Assembly: GCA_964551015.1 (NCBI GenBank)
Contig: CAZKBP010000033.1
Coordinates: 1-64,000 of the forward strand
Direction of reading: 5' to 3'
Length of the DNA: 64,000 bases
Source of the DNA: CAZKBP01 sp964551015
Lineage (GTDB): Bacteria; Bacteroidota; Bacteroidia; Cytophagales; Microscillaceae
The first letter of the stretch is position 1. Each line of letters starts with the position of its first letter. Positions 34,412 through 43,735 of the stretch are shown here, piece by piece. The position numbers were made by a program, and so were the translations under genes. Under the pieces are notes generated by a model. That model worked only from the letters and a program-made list of their open reading frames with translations, was not told the origin of the DNA and did not search any database.

Positions 34412-34918
34412 ATGACTCTTGAAGAAGCAAAGGAACAATTTATTCAAACTTGGGGAACACTTGGTTCTAATTGGGGTATCAATCGTACCATGGCGCAAAT
34501 TCATGCTCTCTTGATGGTTTCACCCGAAGCCATGAGCACCGAAGACATCATGGAGCGCCTCAATATATCCCGAGGCAATACCAACATGAACACCCGTGAG
34601 CTGATTGCTTGGGGATTGGTACATAAAGAATTAAAACCAGGAGAGCGAAAAGAGTACTTCGTGGCCGAAAAAGATATGTGGGAGGTAGCCCAGTGTATCA
34701 TTCGTGAACGCAAACGCAAAGAACTCGACCCCATGCGAAAGGCGATTGAAAACTTGAGCAATGTAGCCGGGGATAAAAAAGGAGAAGATTATCAAGCCTA
34801 CATGGCCATCGTTGAAGAAATTCAAGGTATCTCGCACACGGCTGACAAAGTGCTATCGAAGTTTATGACCGCCGAGAAAAACTGGTTTATCAAAAAATTT
34901 ATGAAGCTTTTTTCCTAG
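34412..34918 (+). CDS. GbsR/MarR family transcriptional regulator
   Basis: The 168-residue protein has a winged helix-turn-helix in its first 90 residues: IHALLMVSPEAMSTEDIMERLNIS is the helix pair and RGNTNMNTRELIAWGLVHKE the recognition helix, followed by the wing PGERKEYFVAE. A helical C-terminus probably dimerises. The arrangement fits GbsR-type MarR relatives. Likely targets are its own operon, through the palindromes at 34015-34038. Its TAG stop (34916-34918) shares CTAG with the TAG stop of the convergent NRAMP-like gene. Confidence 0.87.
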   Translation: MTLEEAKEQFIQTWGTLGSNWGINRTMAQIHALLMVSPEAMSTEDIMERLNISRGNTNMNTRELIAWGLVHKELKPGERKEYFVAEKDMWEVAQCIIRERKRKELDPMRKAIENLSNVAGDKKGEDYQAYMAIVEEIQGISHTADKVLSKFMTAEKNWFIKKFMKLFS

Positions 34919-36252
34919 GTATTTTCTGCTCTTCTCTTTCTTCGCCGATACACGTCTATCCATAAAAGAATGCTAATCGAGGCTGCAAATACGGCTACTA
35001 TCTCCATATTTTGATCTACTTTGAGAAGCTCGGCTCCCCAAGCAGCATTCAGGGCTTTTAGTAGATTGGCCAGTCCTAGCATCAAGGTAATCCAAACGAT
35101 CAAACCCATGAGCAAATTAGCTGGTGTCTGATTGATGCCTTTAGCTCCTAATAATCGCTGGTCATTGACCAAATAAACCAAAAAAATGCTAATGAGTGGT
35201 AATACCAGCCCGTTGAGTGCTTGGGCTAAGATAATAGCCGGAATGGGTTTCAGCCCTACAAGGCCACAAAACATTCCTACCAAGAGTACCCCTAGCCAAA
35301 CTAAGCGAAAATAACCTCCATCCGCTTCCCAACGGGATGGATGCTGGTGCCCAAATAAGCTCTGAGCCGTGAGGGCAGAAGCTAAGGGAGCTGTAATCGC
35401 TGACGAAAATCCAGCCACGAACATCCCAATGGCAAACATATAAGGGGCAAACTTTCCCAAGCGTGCTTCCAAAACTCCCGCTAAAAGCTCATAAGAAAAC
35501 GCTCCTTCCACGTGACTGCCCACCACCAGCACCGCCATCGAGATCACCCCTCCCAAAATGACGGCCACACTCAGCCCCAAACGCATCTCCGATAAACGCT
35601 GTTTTTGACCTGCTAAGCCTGAACCCAAGAACAGATTGTAAGGTACCACCGTCGTACCTACCAAGCCTAGCACGTACAAGGATGCCCCCTCGGGCCAACG
35701 CGGAAAAGTTACTGCTTTTAGAATCGCCTCGGAAGAGGGTTGTAATAAAGTAGCGGTGAACAAAAAAGCAATTCCCATAACCATCACGATCACCCCCAAG
35801 AAAGTTGCAATGGTTCCTAATTGTTTGACACTCAGCACCAGTGCCACGCCTATTCCTACCAGCCATGTCCAAACTGCGGGCGACCATTGGCTAATCAGGC
35901 CAATGCCAGCTACGGCTCCCAGCAAATTACCAGTTTGATAGGCTGCTGAACCGAGAATAATCGCCCCTACCACGAGCCATAAGATCGGCTGATGCCATTT
36001 TTTACCCTCAAAATAATGATGAATGGCCTGCCCTAAGTTCATCCCCGAGAGCATGGTGAGTCTGGCGCTGGCTTCTTGGAGAACCAAACAGGCAAGCGTG
36101 GCAAAGACCAAACACCAGATCAAATCCAATTGATAAAGACTACCCGCCTTGGCGGCTGTCGTAACGGTGCCTGGCCCGATAAAGGCCGCTGAAACTACCG
36201 ACCAAAATAATATGTTAAGAATAGAGAAAAGAAAACCTGATTTTTTCTTCAC
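34915..36252 (-). CDS. NRAMP-family transporter with altered metal-site motifs
   Basis: The 445-residue membrane protein aligns with MntH/NRAMP transporters over about eleven helices. Helix 1 reads AAFIGPGTVTTAAKAGS, where MntH has the Asp-Pro-Gly-Asn metal site; here the Asp is Gly26 and the Asn is Thr29. Helix 6 reads GTTVVPYNLFLGSG (199-212), where the usual Ala-x-x-Met-Pro-His is changed to Thr, Val and Tyr. The residues that bind Mn2+/Fe2+ in the family are therefore missing, while the rest of the fold is kept. The substrate may be another ion or none of the known ones. It is convergent with the GbsR-type regulator and has a 494-base gene-free region upstream. Confidence 0.8.
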   Translation of the reverse strand: MKKKSGFLFSILNILFWSVVSAAFIGPGTVTTAAKAGSLYQLDLIWCLVFATLACLVLQEASARLTMLSGMNLGQAIHHYFEGKKWHQPILWLVVGAIILGSAAYQTGNLLGAVAGIGLISQWSPAVWTWLVGIGVALVLSVKQLGTIATFLGVIVMVMGIAFLFTATLLQPSSEAILKAVTFPRWPEGASLYVLGLVGTTVVPYNLFLGSGLAGQKQRLSEMRLGLSVAVILGGVISMAVLVVGSHVEGAFSYELLAGVLEARLGKFAPYMFAIGMFVAGFSSAITAPLASALTAQSLFGHQHPSRWEADGGYFRLVWLGVLLVGMFCGLVGLKPIPAIILAQALNGLVLPLISIFLVYLVNDQRLLGAKGINQTPANLLMGLIVWITLMLGLANLLKALNAAWGAELLKVDQNMEIVAVFAASISILLWIDVYRRRKRRAENT

Positions 36253-36746
36253 AACCGCTGTTTTTTTGAGTCATCTACCAAATTAATCGCAAATTCTCCA
36301 CAAAACGGGACATTTGCGCCCATTCTTAGTTGTATGAATGAATATCTATTCATCCACACGGTTAGGTAGTTTAGGTTGGGCTAGCACACATAATTCTGCT
36401 TCTGGTTATTTAATTTTTTTACGAGGGAAGAGGAGATCCAACATTGAAGCTGTCTAGAGTTTTGATTTGATTGCGAAAAGGTTCTATTTTGGGTTCTGAT
36501 CAAACCGATTTTTGAAAGCATAGCCCAAGCTATGGTTGAAAAAATTGGTAAAATCAGGTTCCGAAAGAGGACTTTTGTAGCCCAAAGGTAAACCTTAGAC
36601 AGCTTCATTATTAAAATTTGATAAAAAAATGGATTTTGCTCAAATTTCGGAGCAAATTACGTTATTAGGTATAGATATTGAAAAAACATCGAAAACCCTA
36701 ACCCTAGACTTGATCCATATAAAAGTAGTGTTAATTATAATAGAGT
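36253..36746. other. 494-base region without a convincing gene
   Basis: The only long frame here (minus strand, 36381-36608) has an improbable composition. Visible structure: TGAATA-TC-TATTCA near 36335-36355, CATAGC-CCAA-GCTATG near 36518-36533, and TTTGCTC (36635-36641) with GAGCAAA (36650-36656). An A/T-rich stretch precedes the small gene at 36747. The region could hold regulatory sites or a small RNA, but nothing is decisive. Confidence 0.4.
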
Positions 36747-36986
36747 ATGAAAAAGACTAAAATTCAACAAATTGAGGAAGAAATCAACTTTCTCACGAAA
36801 AAAAGGGCCGAGCTTTTCAATGAGTGGGTCTACTTGGTCAAAAAAAATGACCGCGATTACGATCTGAATGGGACAAGTGATCCCAAATTGGTACAAAGGG
36901 CAGATGATCTGCTGAAAGAACAGAGAGCCATCGGCAAAAAAATCATGAAATTGTTAGAGAGAGCCGACAACCTAAGTCTCGACTAA
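36747..36986 (+). CDS. Small coiled-coil protein of unknown function
   Basis: The 79-residue protein is highly charged and helical, with heptad-like spacing in IQQIEEEINFLTKKRAEL and again in LLKEQRAIGKKIMKLLERA, so it is probably a two-helix coiled coil. No signal peptide, no membrane helix, no family recognised. It stands alone. The 267 bases after it contain small inverted repeats (CAGATG-AGTC-CATCTG) but no gene. Confidence 0.6.
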   Translation: MKKTKIQQIEEEINFLTKKRAELFNEWVYLVKKNDRDYDLNGTSDPKLVQRADDLLKEQRAIGKKIMKLLERADNLSLD

Positions 36987-37253
36987 TTTTGGCTTTTTTC
37001 AAGAAAATCTGCTGCGTGATTATCCTTTAGGATCATTTGTATTACAACATTCTTCATCCACACAACAACTCATCTTATTGATTTTTCGTTTACTCGAGTA
37101 CTGCTCAGATGAGTCCATCTGCATTTTCAAGTACTTTAGTAAGTGCTATCCTTGTGATCGTTTTTGCCCCTTTCTGTTACAAACAGAGTAAGGTAGATCT
37201 GATTTGACCCTTATGCTTCTTTTGCTTATATATAACTCAGAGATAGATTTTCT

Positions 37254-38438
37254 ATGAAAGCCCATCTAGCCCTCCAACTACTTGCTTTCTCCCTAACTTT
37301 ATTTGGCTTTTTCCTGCCTACCTCTTCTATACTTGCCCAAAACTACTTGGCTCGAGATCATTTCCAAAAAGGAGAAATTGAACTTCACGTAGGAGATTTT
37401 GCCAAGGCTGTTGATTATTACAGCAAAGCCATTTCTCTACATCGTAATTATAGCCACGCTTATTTTGCCCGTGGCAAAGCCTATCTACTCCTAGAAGAAC
37501 CCACCAAAGCTCAGGCAGACTTCGAGAAAGTTGTGAAAATGGATGCCCAACCTGCCCGTGGCCATTTTTATCTGGGCATACTGGCTTATGAACATTTGTC
37601 TTTTGAAGAAGCTATTCAGCACTTTGATACTGCGCTGGTAGTGAATCCTGATTATGCACTCGCGTATAATTATCGCGCTGAGTCTTACCGGGAGCTTGGT
37701 CTGATCACCCCCGCGGTAGAAAATTACAGCCAAGCCATTCAGAGAGAACCGAGAGAAGCTATCCTTTATTTTGGGCGGGGGAAGTGCTACATGGAGCTAG
37801 AAAAATATCATTTGGCTTACCAAGATTTTAGTAAAGCCGTTGAATTGGAGCCTAGGAAAATTGCCTACCATCAGTACCTAACCGAAAGTAGCTTCCTAAA
37901 CGAAGACTATGCCCTCACCATTGAACACATTCAGCAGCTCGATCAGATGAACCCAGAAGGCTTGGATGCTCATTATTACTATTTACAAGTATTTTGTCAC
38001 CAACAACTGGAAAACCACGAAGGAGCCATTCACGCCATACATCAGGTCATTGACTTAGAACCCAACGACCCCAAGCTTTACGCGGAAAGAGCAGGCCACT
38101 ACTTTCAAATTAACCAATTTCAGAAGGCAATTCAAGACTATGTGCAGGCGATCTTATTAGATGCGGATAATGTAGATTATTACGACCGTTGCAGCCGAAT
38201 TTATATGGCTCTCCAAGATCATGAAAATGCCATCAAGTATCTAAGCTCGGCACTCATTACCGATCCACATCAGCCCGAAATATGGTACCTTCGCGGACAA
38301 TGTCATCTACATTTAGAAAACAAGCGCCAAGCCAAAGAAGACTTCATACAAGCCGCTGAGCGAGGCTTCCCCGCCGAGCGAATGGACAAGCAAGCTTACA
38401 AATATGCTCGCAAGATTTATAAAAAAAAGAATAAGTAG
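37254..38438 (+). CDS. Exported tetratricopeptide-repeat protein
   Basis: The 394-residue protein has a signal peptide (to about residue 28, before QNYLARDHF) and then about ten TPR units in series, nearly to the end, for example AVDYYSKAISLHRNYSHAYFARGKAYL. Such all-TPR proteins serve as scaffolds for protein complexes, here in the periplasm. The C-terminal tail is basic (YARKIYKKKNK). It precedes uvrB by 70 bases, but uvrB has its own promoter. Confidence 0.85.
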   Translation: MKAHLALQLLAFSLTLFGFFLPTSSILAQNYLARDHFQKGEIELHVGDFAKAVDYYSKAISLHRNYSHAYFARGKAYLLLEEPTKAQADFEKVVKMDAQPARGHFYLGILAYEHLSFEEAIQHFDTALVVNPDYALAYNYRAESYRELGLITPAVENYSQAIQREPREAILYFGRGKCYMELEKYHLAYQDFSKAVELEPRKIAYHQYLTESSFLNEDYALTIEHIQQLDQMNPEGLDAHYYYLQVFCHQQLENHEGAIHAIHQVIDLEPNDPKLYAERAGHYFQINQFQKAIQDYVQAILLDADNVDYYDRCSRIYMALQDHENAIKYLSSALITDPHQPEIWYLRGQCHLHLENKRQAKEDFIQAAERGFPAERMDKQAYKYARKIYKKKNK

Positions 38439-38455
38439 TAGTTTTATCTAAGGCA

Positions 38456-38486
38456 TTGCTAAGCTAGGTCTTGTATTGTATCTTTG
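38456..38486 (+). promoter_or_regulatory. Putative promoter of uvrB
   Basis: TTG (38456-38458) and TATCTTTG (38479-38486) are 20 bases apart, a full match to TTG-N20-TAnnTTTG. The start codon is 22 bases downstream. Confidence 0.68.
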
Positions 38487-38508
38487 ATAGATACAGACAA
38501 GAATCCCT

Positions 38509-40539
38509 ATGCCATTTAAACTTGACGCCGAATTCAAACCCATGGGTGACCAGCCCAGAGCCATTGAGGAACTTATCAAAGGTATCCAAACCGGAGATCG
38601 CGCTCAGACGCTCTTGGGAGTAACTGGCTCTGGAAAAACCTTCACGATGGCTAATGTCATCGCCCAGTTAAACCGTCCTACCTTGGTGATGAGCCACAAT
38701 AAGACCTTGGCTGCTCAGCTCTATGGTGAGTTTAAGCAATTTTTTCCTGAGAATGCCGTGGAGTATTTTATCTCCTACTACGATTATTATCAGCCCGAAG
38801 CTTACATGCCCACCAGTGGTACTTTTATCGAGAAAGAGCTATCTATCAATGCTGAAATCGAGAAACTACGCCTGAGTGCTACTTCTGCTCTCCTCACGGG
38901 GCGACGAGATGTGCTGGTGGTTGCCTCTGTTTCGTGTATTTATGGTATTGGAAACCCAGAAGAGTTTGGCAAAAATGTTATTCGCTTGAAAGTGGGGGAA
39001 GTGATTAGTCGGAATAAATTTCTGTTTCAGTTAGTGGATATTCTCTACAGCCGAACTGAGGCAGAATTTACCCGAGGTACTTTTCGGGTCAAAGGCGATA
39101 CCGTGGATATTTTCGTGGCTTACGATGACTTTGCTTATCGGATTTTCTTTTGGGGCGATGAGATCGAGGCTATCCAAATGATTGACCCCGAAACCAACAA
39201 AAAACTCTCAGACGAAACACACATTTCCATCTTCCCCGCCAATCTCTTCGTGACTGGACAAGATGCCCTCCACGTGGCGATGAAAGAAATCCAAGATGAT
39301 CTGGTGCAACAGATTAAATATTTTGAAAGAGAAGGCCGTGTAGAAGAATCCAAGCGCATCAAAGAACGCACCGAGTTTGATCTGGAAATGATGCGTGAAT
39401 TAGGCTATTGCTCAGGTATTGAAAACTATTCTCGTTACTTTGACCGCCGCGAACCGGGCACGCGCCCTTTCTGCCTCTTTGATTATTTCCCAGAAGATTA
39501 TTTACTTGTAATTGATGAGAGTCACGTCACCATTCCCCAGATTCGTGGTATGTACGGTGGAGACCGTTCTCGGAAGACCGTTCTGGTGGATTATGGTTTT
39601 CGCTTGCCTTCCGCGATGGACAACCGCCCTTTGAATTTCAATGAATTTGAGAGCTTGATTAATCAAATTGTCTTCGTGAGTGCCACCCCCAGCGACTACG
39701 AATTAGTACAATCCGAGGGCGTGGTGGTAGAGCAATTGATCCGCCCCACGGGGATTCTCGATCCTGAAATTACGGTGCGCCCTAGTGTCAATCAAATTGA
39801 TGATCTGCTCGAGGAAATTGATGAAAATATTAAAGCGGGCGGTCGCGTCTTGGTGACCACCCTGACCAAGCGTATGGCCGAAGAGCTAAGCAAGTACATG
39901 GATCGCTTAGGGATCAAGTGTCGCTATATCCATTCCGAGATCAAGCCCATTGAACGGGTGGAGATTTTAAGAGAATTGCGCTTGGGAGTGATTGATGTTT
40001 TGATTGGGGTCAACCTGCTCAGAGAGGGTTTGGACTTGCCCGAAGTTTCTTTTGTAGCGATTATGGATGCCGATAAAGAGGGCTTCCTCCGTAATGAACG
40101 TTCACTTATCCAGACCATCGGACGGGCCGCCCGGAACGACAAAGGCCGCGTCATTCTCTACGCCGATAAAATCACTGCTTCCATGCAGCGTGCTATTGAT
40201 GAAACGCAGCGACGGCGTACTATCCAAATGGAATACAACAAAAAACATAATATCACGCCCCGCACTGTCCAGAAATCCAAGGATGAAATCTTGCGCCAGA
40301 CCAAAGTGGCCGACCGACAGCGCGCCAAACAGTACTACATCGAGCCCGACCAACCCAGCATCGCTTCTGACCCGGTGGTAGCTTATATGAGTCTAGAGGA
40401 TTTGGAAAAACAAGTATCTCAAACACAAAAAGCTATGGAAAAAGCGGCCAAGGATTTGGATTTTATTGAAGCGGCACGGCTCAGGGATGAGCTCAAGGAA
40501 TTGAAGGCTTTGCTGAAAAAACGAGAAGGAAAATCTTAG
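38509..40539 (+). CDS. uvrB: UvrABC system protein B
   Basis: The 676-residue protein is a full-length UvrB. Walker A is GVTGSGKT (residues 37-44), the damage-checking beta-hairpin contains YYDYYQPEAYMP (about 92-103), helicase motifs DESHVT and IGRAARN are present, and the C-terminal UVR motif (about 632-670) is intact for binding UvrC. It verifies DNA damage delivered by UvrA and loads UvrC for excision. Cytoplasmic. It is transcribed from its own promoter; LOS-type regulation is not visible. Confidence 0.98.
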   Translation: MPFKLDAEFKPMGDQPRAIEELIKGIQTGDRAQTLLGVTGSGKTFTMANVIAQLNRPTLVMSHNKTLAAQLYGEFKQFFPENAVEYFISYYDYYQPEAYMPTSGTFIEKELSINAEIEKLRLSATSALLTGRRDVLVVASVSCIYGIGNPEEFGKNVIRLKVGEVISRNKFLFQLVDILYSRTEAEFTRGTFRVKGDTVDIFVAYDDFAYRIFFWGDEIEAIQMIDPETNKKLSDETHISIFPANLFVTGQDALHVAMKEIQDDLVQQIKYFEREGRVEESKRIKERTEFDLEMMRELGYCSGIENYSRYFDRREPGTRPFCLFDYFPEDYLLVIDESHVTIPQIRGMYGGDRSRKTVLVDYGFRLPSAMDNRPLNFNEFESLINQIVFVSATPSDYELVQSEGVVVEQLIRPTGILDPEITVRPSVNQIDDLLEEIDENIKAGGRVLVTTLTKRMAEELSKYMDRLGIKCRYIHSEIKPIERVEILRELRLGVIDVLIGVNLLREGLDLPEVSFVAIMDADKEGFLRNERSLIQTIGRAARNDKGRVILYADKITASMQRAIDETQRRRTIQMEYNKKHNITPRTVQKSKDEILRQTKVADRQRAKQYYIEPDQPSIASDPVVAYMSLEDLEKQVSQTQKAMEKAAKDLDFIEAARLRDELKELKALLKKREGKS

Positions 40540-40916
40540 CTCCGAAACTCTAACTTCGGCAGTGCTAGGACCGGAGGAGTTGAAAGATTTGATCTAGCTT
40601 TTGGATAAAAAGCTGGAGGCTTTGATGGAGAAGTCTTTATATGTTTTTAATGCTGTCCGCCTCCAGATCATCAAAATTTCTATGGCAACGAGGTTAGTTT
40701 GTACGTAGCATCATCTTAATTTTCTGAATCATCATGCTGTGGTTTGCGGTGTTTGGTAAATAGTGGCGTGCACCCTTCCAATAGGTTAATAAATTTACCG
40801 ATAATTCCTGAATTTTTAGTTATTGGAGCGTCTTTACTGAAATCTTTACCCAAAAACATTGCCTGCGGGCAGGAATTGTCCTAAATTTCGCCCAACAAAT
40901 ATTTCCATTTATACGC
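40540..40916. other. 377-base region without a gene
   Basis: No frame with protein-like composition is visible. AGCTTTT and AAAAGCT (near 40597-40615) form a small hairpin shortly after the uvrB stop. The right end holds the promoter of the LpxR-like gene at 40859. Confidence 0.5.
40859..40889 (+). promoter_or_regulatory. Putative promoter of the LpxR-like gene
   Basis: TTG (40859-40861) and TAAATTTC (40882-40889) are 20 bases apart; the second box differs from TAnnTTTG only in its last base. A short inverted repeat, CCTGC (40862-40866) and GCAGG (40869-40873), lies between the boxes and could be an operator. Confidence 0.5.
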
Positions 40917-42068
40917 ATGAAAACGCTCTTTCATCTGGTTACCTTGGCTCTCTTAATGGGGAGTGCTCTATTCTTCTCCGCTGCTCAGGCGCAAGAACGC
41001 CGTTCTTCTTTTATAGATGTTCAATGGGAAAATGATGCCTTTCAGCTACGTCGTAGAGACATTTCGGATCGCTATTTTACCAATGGCGTGCGCATTAATT
41101 ACTGGAATAAAATCTGGCGAAAAATTCCGACTTCTTTCCTGTTAATTAATTTTGGGCGAGGCAGTGATAATCTGTACGGCTTATCCATCGGGCAAGAAAT
41201 TTACACCCCTACCAATATCGAGGCAGATTCCGTGCTGAGAGATGACCGCCCCTATGCGGGTTGGCTCTATTTGGGGCACTCGTTAATCTCTAATGATCCG
41301 GGTAGAGAACAACGCATCACTTCTTCTCTGCATTTAGGCGTGATGGGGCCATATAGCCTTGCGGCAGAAACACAGGAATGGGTTCACCGTCAAATTGACT
41401 CTCCTGACCCGCAGGGCTGGGGTTTTCAGATCAAAAATGATATTGGAGTCAATTATCACGTCAAGTACGAAAAACGTTTCCTGAGGCAAATCCACGAACG
41501 TTTTGACCTGATTCAATGCGTAGAGGGGCACATCGGGACGGTTACAAATTTTATTGGCTTGGGCACTATGATTCGGGTCGGATTGTTTAGTGATTATTTC
41601 CTCAACCCAACGGGACTTTATGACCGCAATCCTCAATTTGAAACCAAGCAAATTGAAAGACAGCAGCGTTTTTATGAATTCGACAATTTGCCCCAAGAAG
41701 AACGAGATCAACTGGAAACACAATACGGAGATACGGCCAATATACCCGATGAGGTTCTGGAGCAACGAATAGAAAATCTTATCAAAAGGCAGAGCAACCG
41801 CAAGTGGCAATTTTATTTCTTTATTCAACCTATGTTTCGAGCGGTTTTGGATAATTCTTTTTTACAAGGAGGCGTCATCAATGGCAATGAAAGTATTCAT
41901 GTTATCTCTGCTGACGAATTAGAGCGTTTCTATGCCCAAGTAGAATATGGAGGCATTATTAGTTATGGAAAATGCCAAATTGCTTTTAGTCAGCTATTTA
42001 GAACTTCTGAATTCTCAGGTGCATTTAATCAACAGTGGGGCAAACTGACCCTGACGGTAGGATGGTGA
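40917..42068 (+). CDS. Lipid A deacylase LpxR family outer-membrane protein
   Basis: The 383-residue protein has a signal peptide ending near AAQAQ (residue 26). The family landmarks of LpxR are present: Asn39-Asp40 in WENDAF, Thr55 in DRYFTNG, and His157 in ETQEWVHRQ, at the places of the catalytic Asn/Asp, Thr and His of the Salmonella enzyme. The rest alternates in beta-barrel fashion, with an inserted charged helical segment near 245-290 that is longer than I would expect. LpxR removes the 3'-acyloxyacyl group of lipid A at the outer membrane. Whether this homologue is active on lipid A is not shown. Confidence 0.85.
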   Translation: MKTLFHLVTLALLMGSALFFSAAQAQERRSSFIDVQWENDAFQLRRRDISDRYFTNGVRINYWNKIWRKIPTSFLLINFGRGSDNLYGLSIGQEIYTPTNIEADSVLRDDRPYAGWLYLGHSLISNDPGREQRITSSLHLGVMGPYSLAAETQEWVHRQIDSPDPQGWGFQIKNDIGVNYHVKYEKRFLRQIHERFDLIQCVEGHIGTVTNFIGLGTMIRVGLFSDYFLNPTGLYDRNPQFETKQIERQQRFYEFDNLPQEERDQLETQYGDTANIPDEVLEQRIENLIKRQSNRKWQFYFFIQPMFRAVLDNSFLQGGVINGNESIHVISADELERFYAQVEYGGIISYGKCQIAFSQLFRTSEFSGAFNQQWGKLTLTVGW

Positions 42069-42140
42069 TGGTTCCTGCACTTTTTCTACCAGGAAGTTGT
42101 CTAAAGAAAAAGGAGATTTTTCAATAGACGATCTTTCTTT

Positions 42141-42148
42141 TATTTTTG
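42141..42148 (+). promoter_or_regulatory. TAnnTTTG box before the FabH-like gene
   Basis: TATTTTTG stands 22 bases before the start codon at 42171. No TTG is at the expected spacing, so support is partial. Confidence 0.35.
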
Positions 42149-42170
42149 TAATCTAAGCAATCACCATCCT

Positions 42171-43121
42171 ATGTACATTGTTCAAGTATCAAGCTATATT
42201 CCTGAAACCAAAGTCACCAATGCGCATTTTAGCGAGCTAAATGGCCTCACTGACGAATGGATTCTCTCCCGAACGGGTATTGAAGAGAGAAGAAAAGTGG
42301 GTCCCGATGAGAACACCAACACGATGGCCGTGGAGGCAATCAAACTGGGTTTGGCCGGTTTGCCCTTTCGTCCTGAAGAAATTGATTTGATTGTAGGAGC
42401 TACTTACACGCCCTACGATATGATTCATACACTGGCACACGCCGCCCAACATTTCTTAGACTTGAGCGAGATTCCCGTGGTTTCTCTTTCTTCGGCTTGT
42501 TCTTCTTTTGTAAATGCCATGGAACTCGTACAAGGATATTTCGCAATGGAGAAAGCCCAAAAAGCTTTAGTTGTACTTTCTGATAATAATACCGCCTACA
42601 GCGATGAACGTGATAAGGTAGGAGGGCATCTTTGGGGAGACGGAGCCTCGGCTATCTTTGTGTCCAAAGAAAAAATGGGAAAGCAAAACCTGGCAGTCAT
42701 TGATATCCTGACCGGTGGGGCAGGGAATGTGGGCAAAGCTCCCGAAGGGGTAGTACTCAGACCCTCGGCGGAGGGTTTCGTGATGAAACACGGGCGAGAT
42801 GTTTTTCAGAATGCCTGTCATTACATGGCGAAGGTTACGCTTGATATTTTGGCTCGCAATAATTTGAGAATAGAAGATTTAAGCTATTTTGCTCCTCATC
42901 AAGCCAACCTGCGCATTACCCGTAATGTCGCGCAAAACTTAGGATTGAGCGAAGAGCAAGCACTTTCTAATATTCAGTACCTGGGCAATACAGGCTGTGC
43001 GGGTTCTTCCATTGCTTTGTACGAAAACTTGGATCGTTTTCAAGTAGGTGATTTAATCGCTGTTACGGTGTTTGGAGGTGGCTATTCGTACGGTGCAATG
43101 CTTTTGGAAAAATATTCTTAA
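42171..43121 (+). CDS. 3-oxoacyl-ACP synthase III family protein (FabH-like)
   Basis: The 316-residue protein is a thiolase-fold ketosynthase III. The catalytic triad is visible: Cys110 in SSACSSFVNA, His in FAPHQANLRI (near 244) and Asn in LGNTGCAGSS (near 274). ILSRTGIEERR near residue 31 is also typical of FabH. The family condenses an acyl-CoA primer with malonyl-ACP. It is not beside other fatty-acid genes (plsX, acpP), so it may be a paralogue used in another pathway. The J-domain gene follows after 80 bases. Confidence 0.87.
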   Translation: MYIVQVSSYIPETKVTNAHFSELNGLTDEWILSRTGIEERRKVGPDENTNTMAVEAIKLGLAGLPFRPEEIDLIVGATYTPYDMIHTLAHAAQHFLDLSEIPVVSLSSACSSFVNAMELVQGYFAMEKAQKALVVLSDNNTAYSDERDKVGGHLWGDGASAIFVSKEKMGKQNLAVIDILTGGAGNVGKAPEGVVLRPSAEGFVMKHGRDVFQNACHYMAKVTLDILARNNLRIEDLSYFAPHQANLRITRNVAQNLGLSEEQALSNIQYLGNTGCAGSSIALYENLDRFQVGDLIAVTVFGGGYSYGAMLLEKYS

Positions 43122-43201
43122 ATGAAGTTTTTTTTTAACATTTTCCAAAATAAGGCTCAATTCCATGCAGCTTATCTAGTATTTATACGAAACTTGATCT
43201 C

Positions 43202-43735
43202 ATGAAAAATCATTATAGAACCTTAGGTGTGCGCCGCTCTGCCTCTCCCGAGGAAATCAAGGCCAGCTACCGCCAACTTGCCAAGAGGCTCCATCCTGAT
43301 CTTAACCAACATCGCCCCGCAGCGGCCGAACGTTTTAAGGAGGTGCAGGAAGCTTACCAAATCTTGTCAGATAAGTACAAACGAGCCAGCTATGACTTAC
43401 AGCTTTTCTACCCCATCCGACCCAAGGTAAACCGAAACTATTCTTCTGCAAAAGCAAAGCAATCGCCACAAGCTGTCAATTGGGCCGAGGTATTCAGAAA
43501 ACGAGCGGAGGCAAAAATCAGAAGAGAAGCCGAAAAAAAAGAAGAAGAGAGAAGGCATCGAATCGCCATTATCTGGGCTGTTCTCTTTATGGCCGTTATT
43601 CCGGGACTTTTTATGATGTTGTTATATTTGTCTGATCCCTTTTGGGCTTTTGCTACCTTGACCTTGTTGCTGGTGGGAGTGCTGTTGAGAAAAAACTTCA
43701 TTTGGTCATCTCAACTTTTCAATCGGGGTAGGTAG
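43202..43735 (+). CDS. J-domain protein with two membrane helices
   Basis: The 177-residue protein begins with a full J-domain (residues 1-67) whose His31-Pro32-Asp33 motif, needed to stimulate DnaK, is intact. A very charged helical linker follows (about 85-120), then two membrane helices (about 121-141 and 146-162) and a basic tail. It probably brings DnaK to the cytoplasmic side of the membrane. It lacks the Gly/Phe and zinc regions of DnaJ. Its 3' end overlaps the convergent VanZ gene by 25 bases. Confidence 0.88.
   Translation: MKNHYRTLGVRRSASPEEIKASYRQLAKRLHPDLNQHRPAAAERFKEVQEAYQILSDKYKRASYDLQLFYPIRPKVNRNYSSAKAKQSPQAVNWAEVFRKRAEAKIRREAEKKEEERRHRIAIIWAVLFMAVIPGLFMMLLYLSDPFWAFATLTLLLVGVLLRKNFIWSSQLFNRGR

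Noticed and set aside
36381..36608. 75-codon minus-strand open frame in a gene-free region
   Set aside because: Composition is Gln/Asn/Ser-rich with no start signal or recognisable fold; treated as chance.
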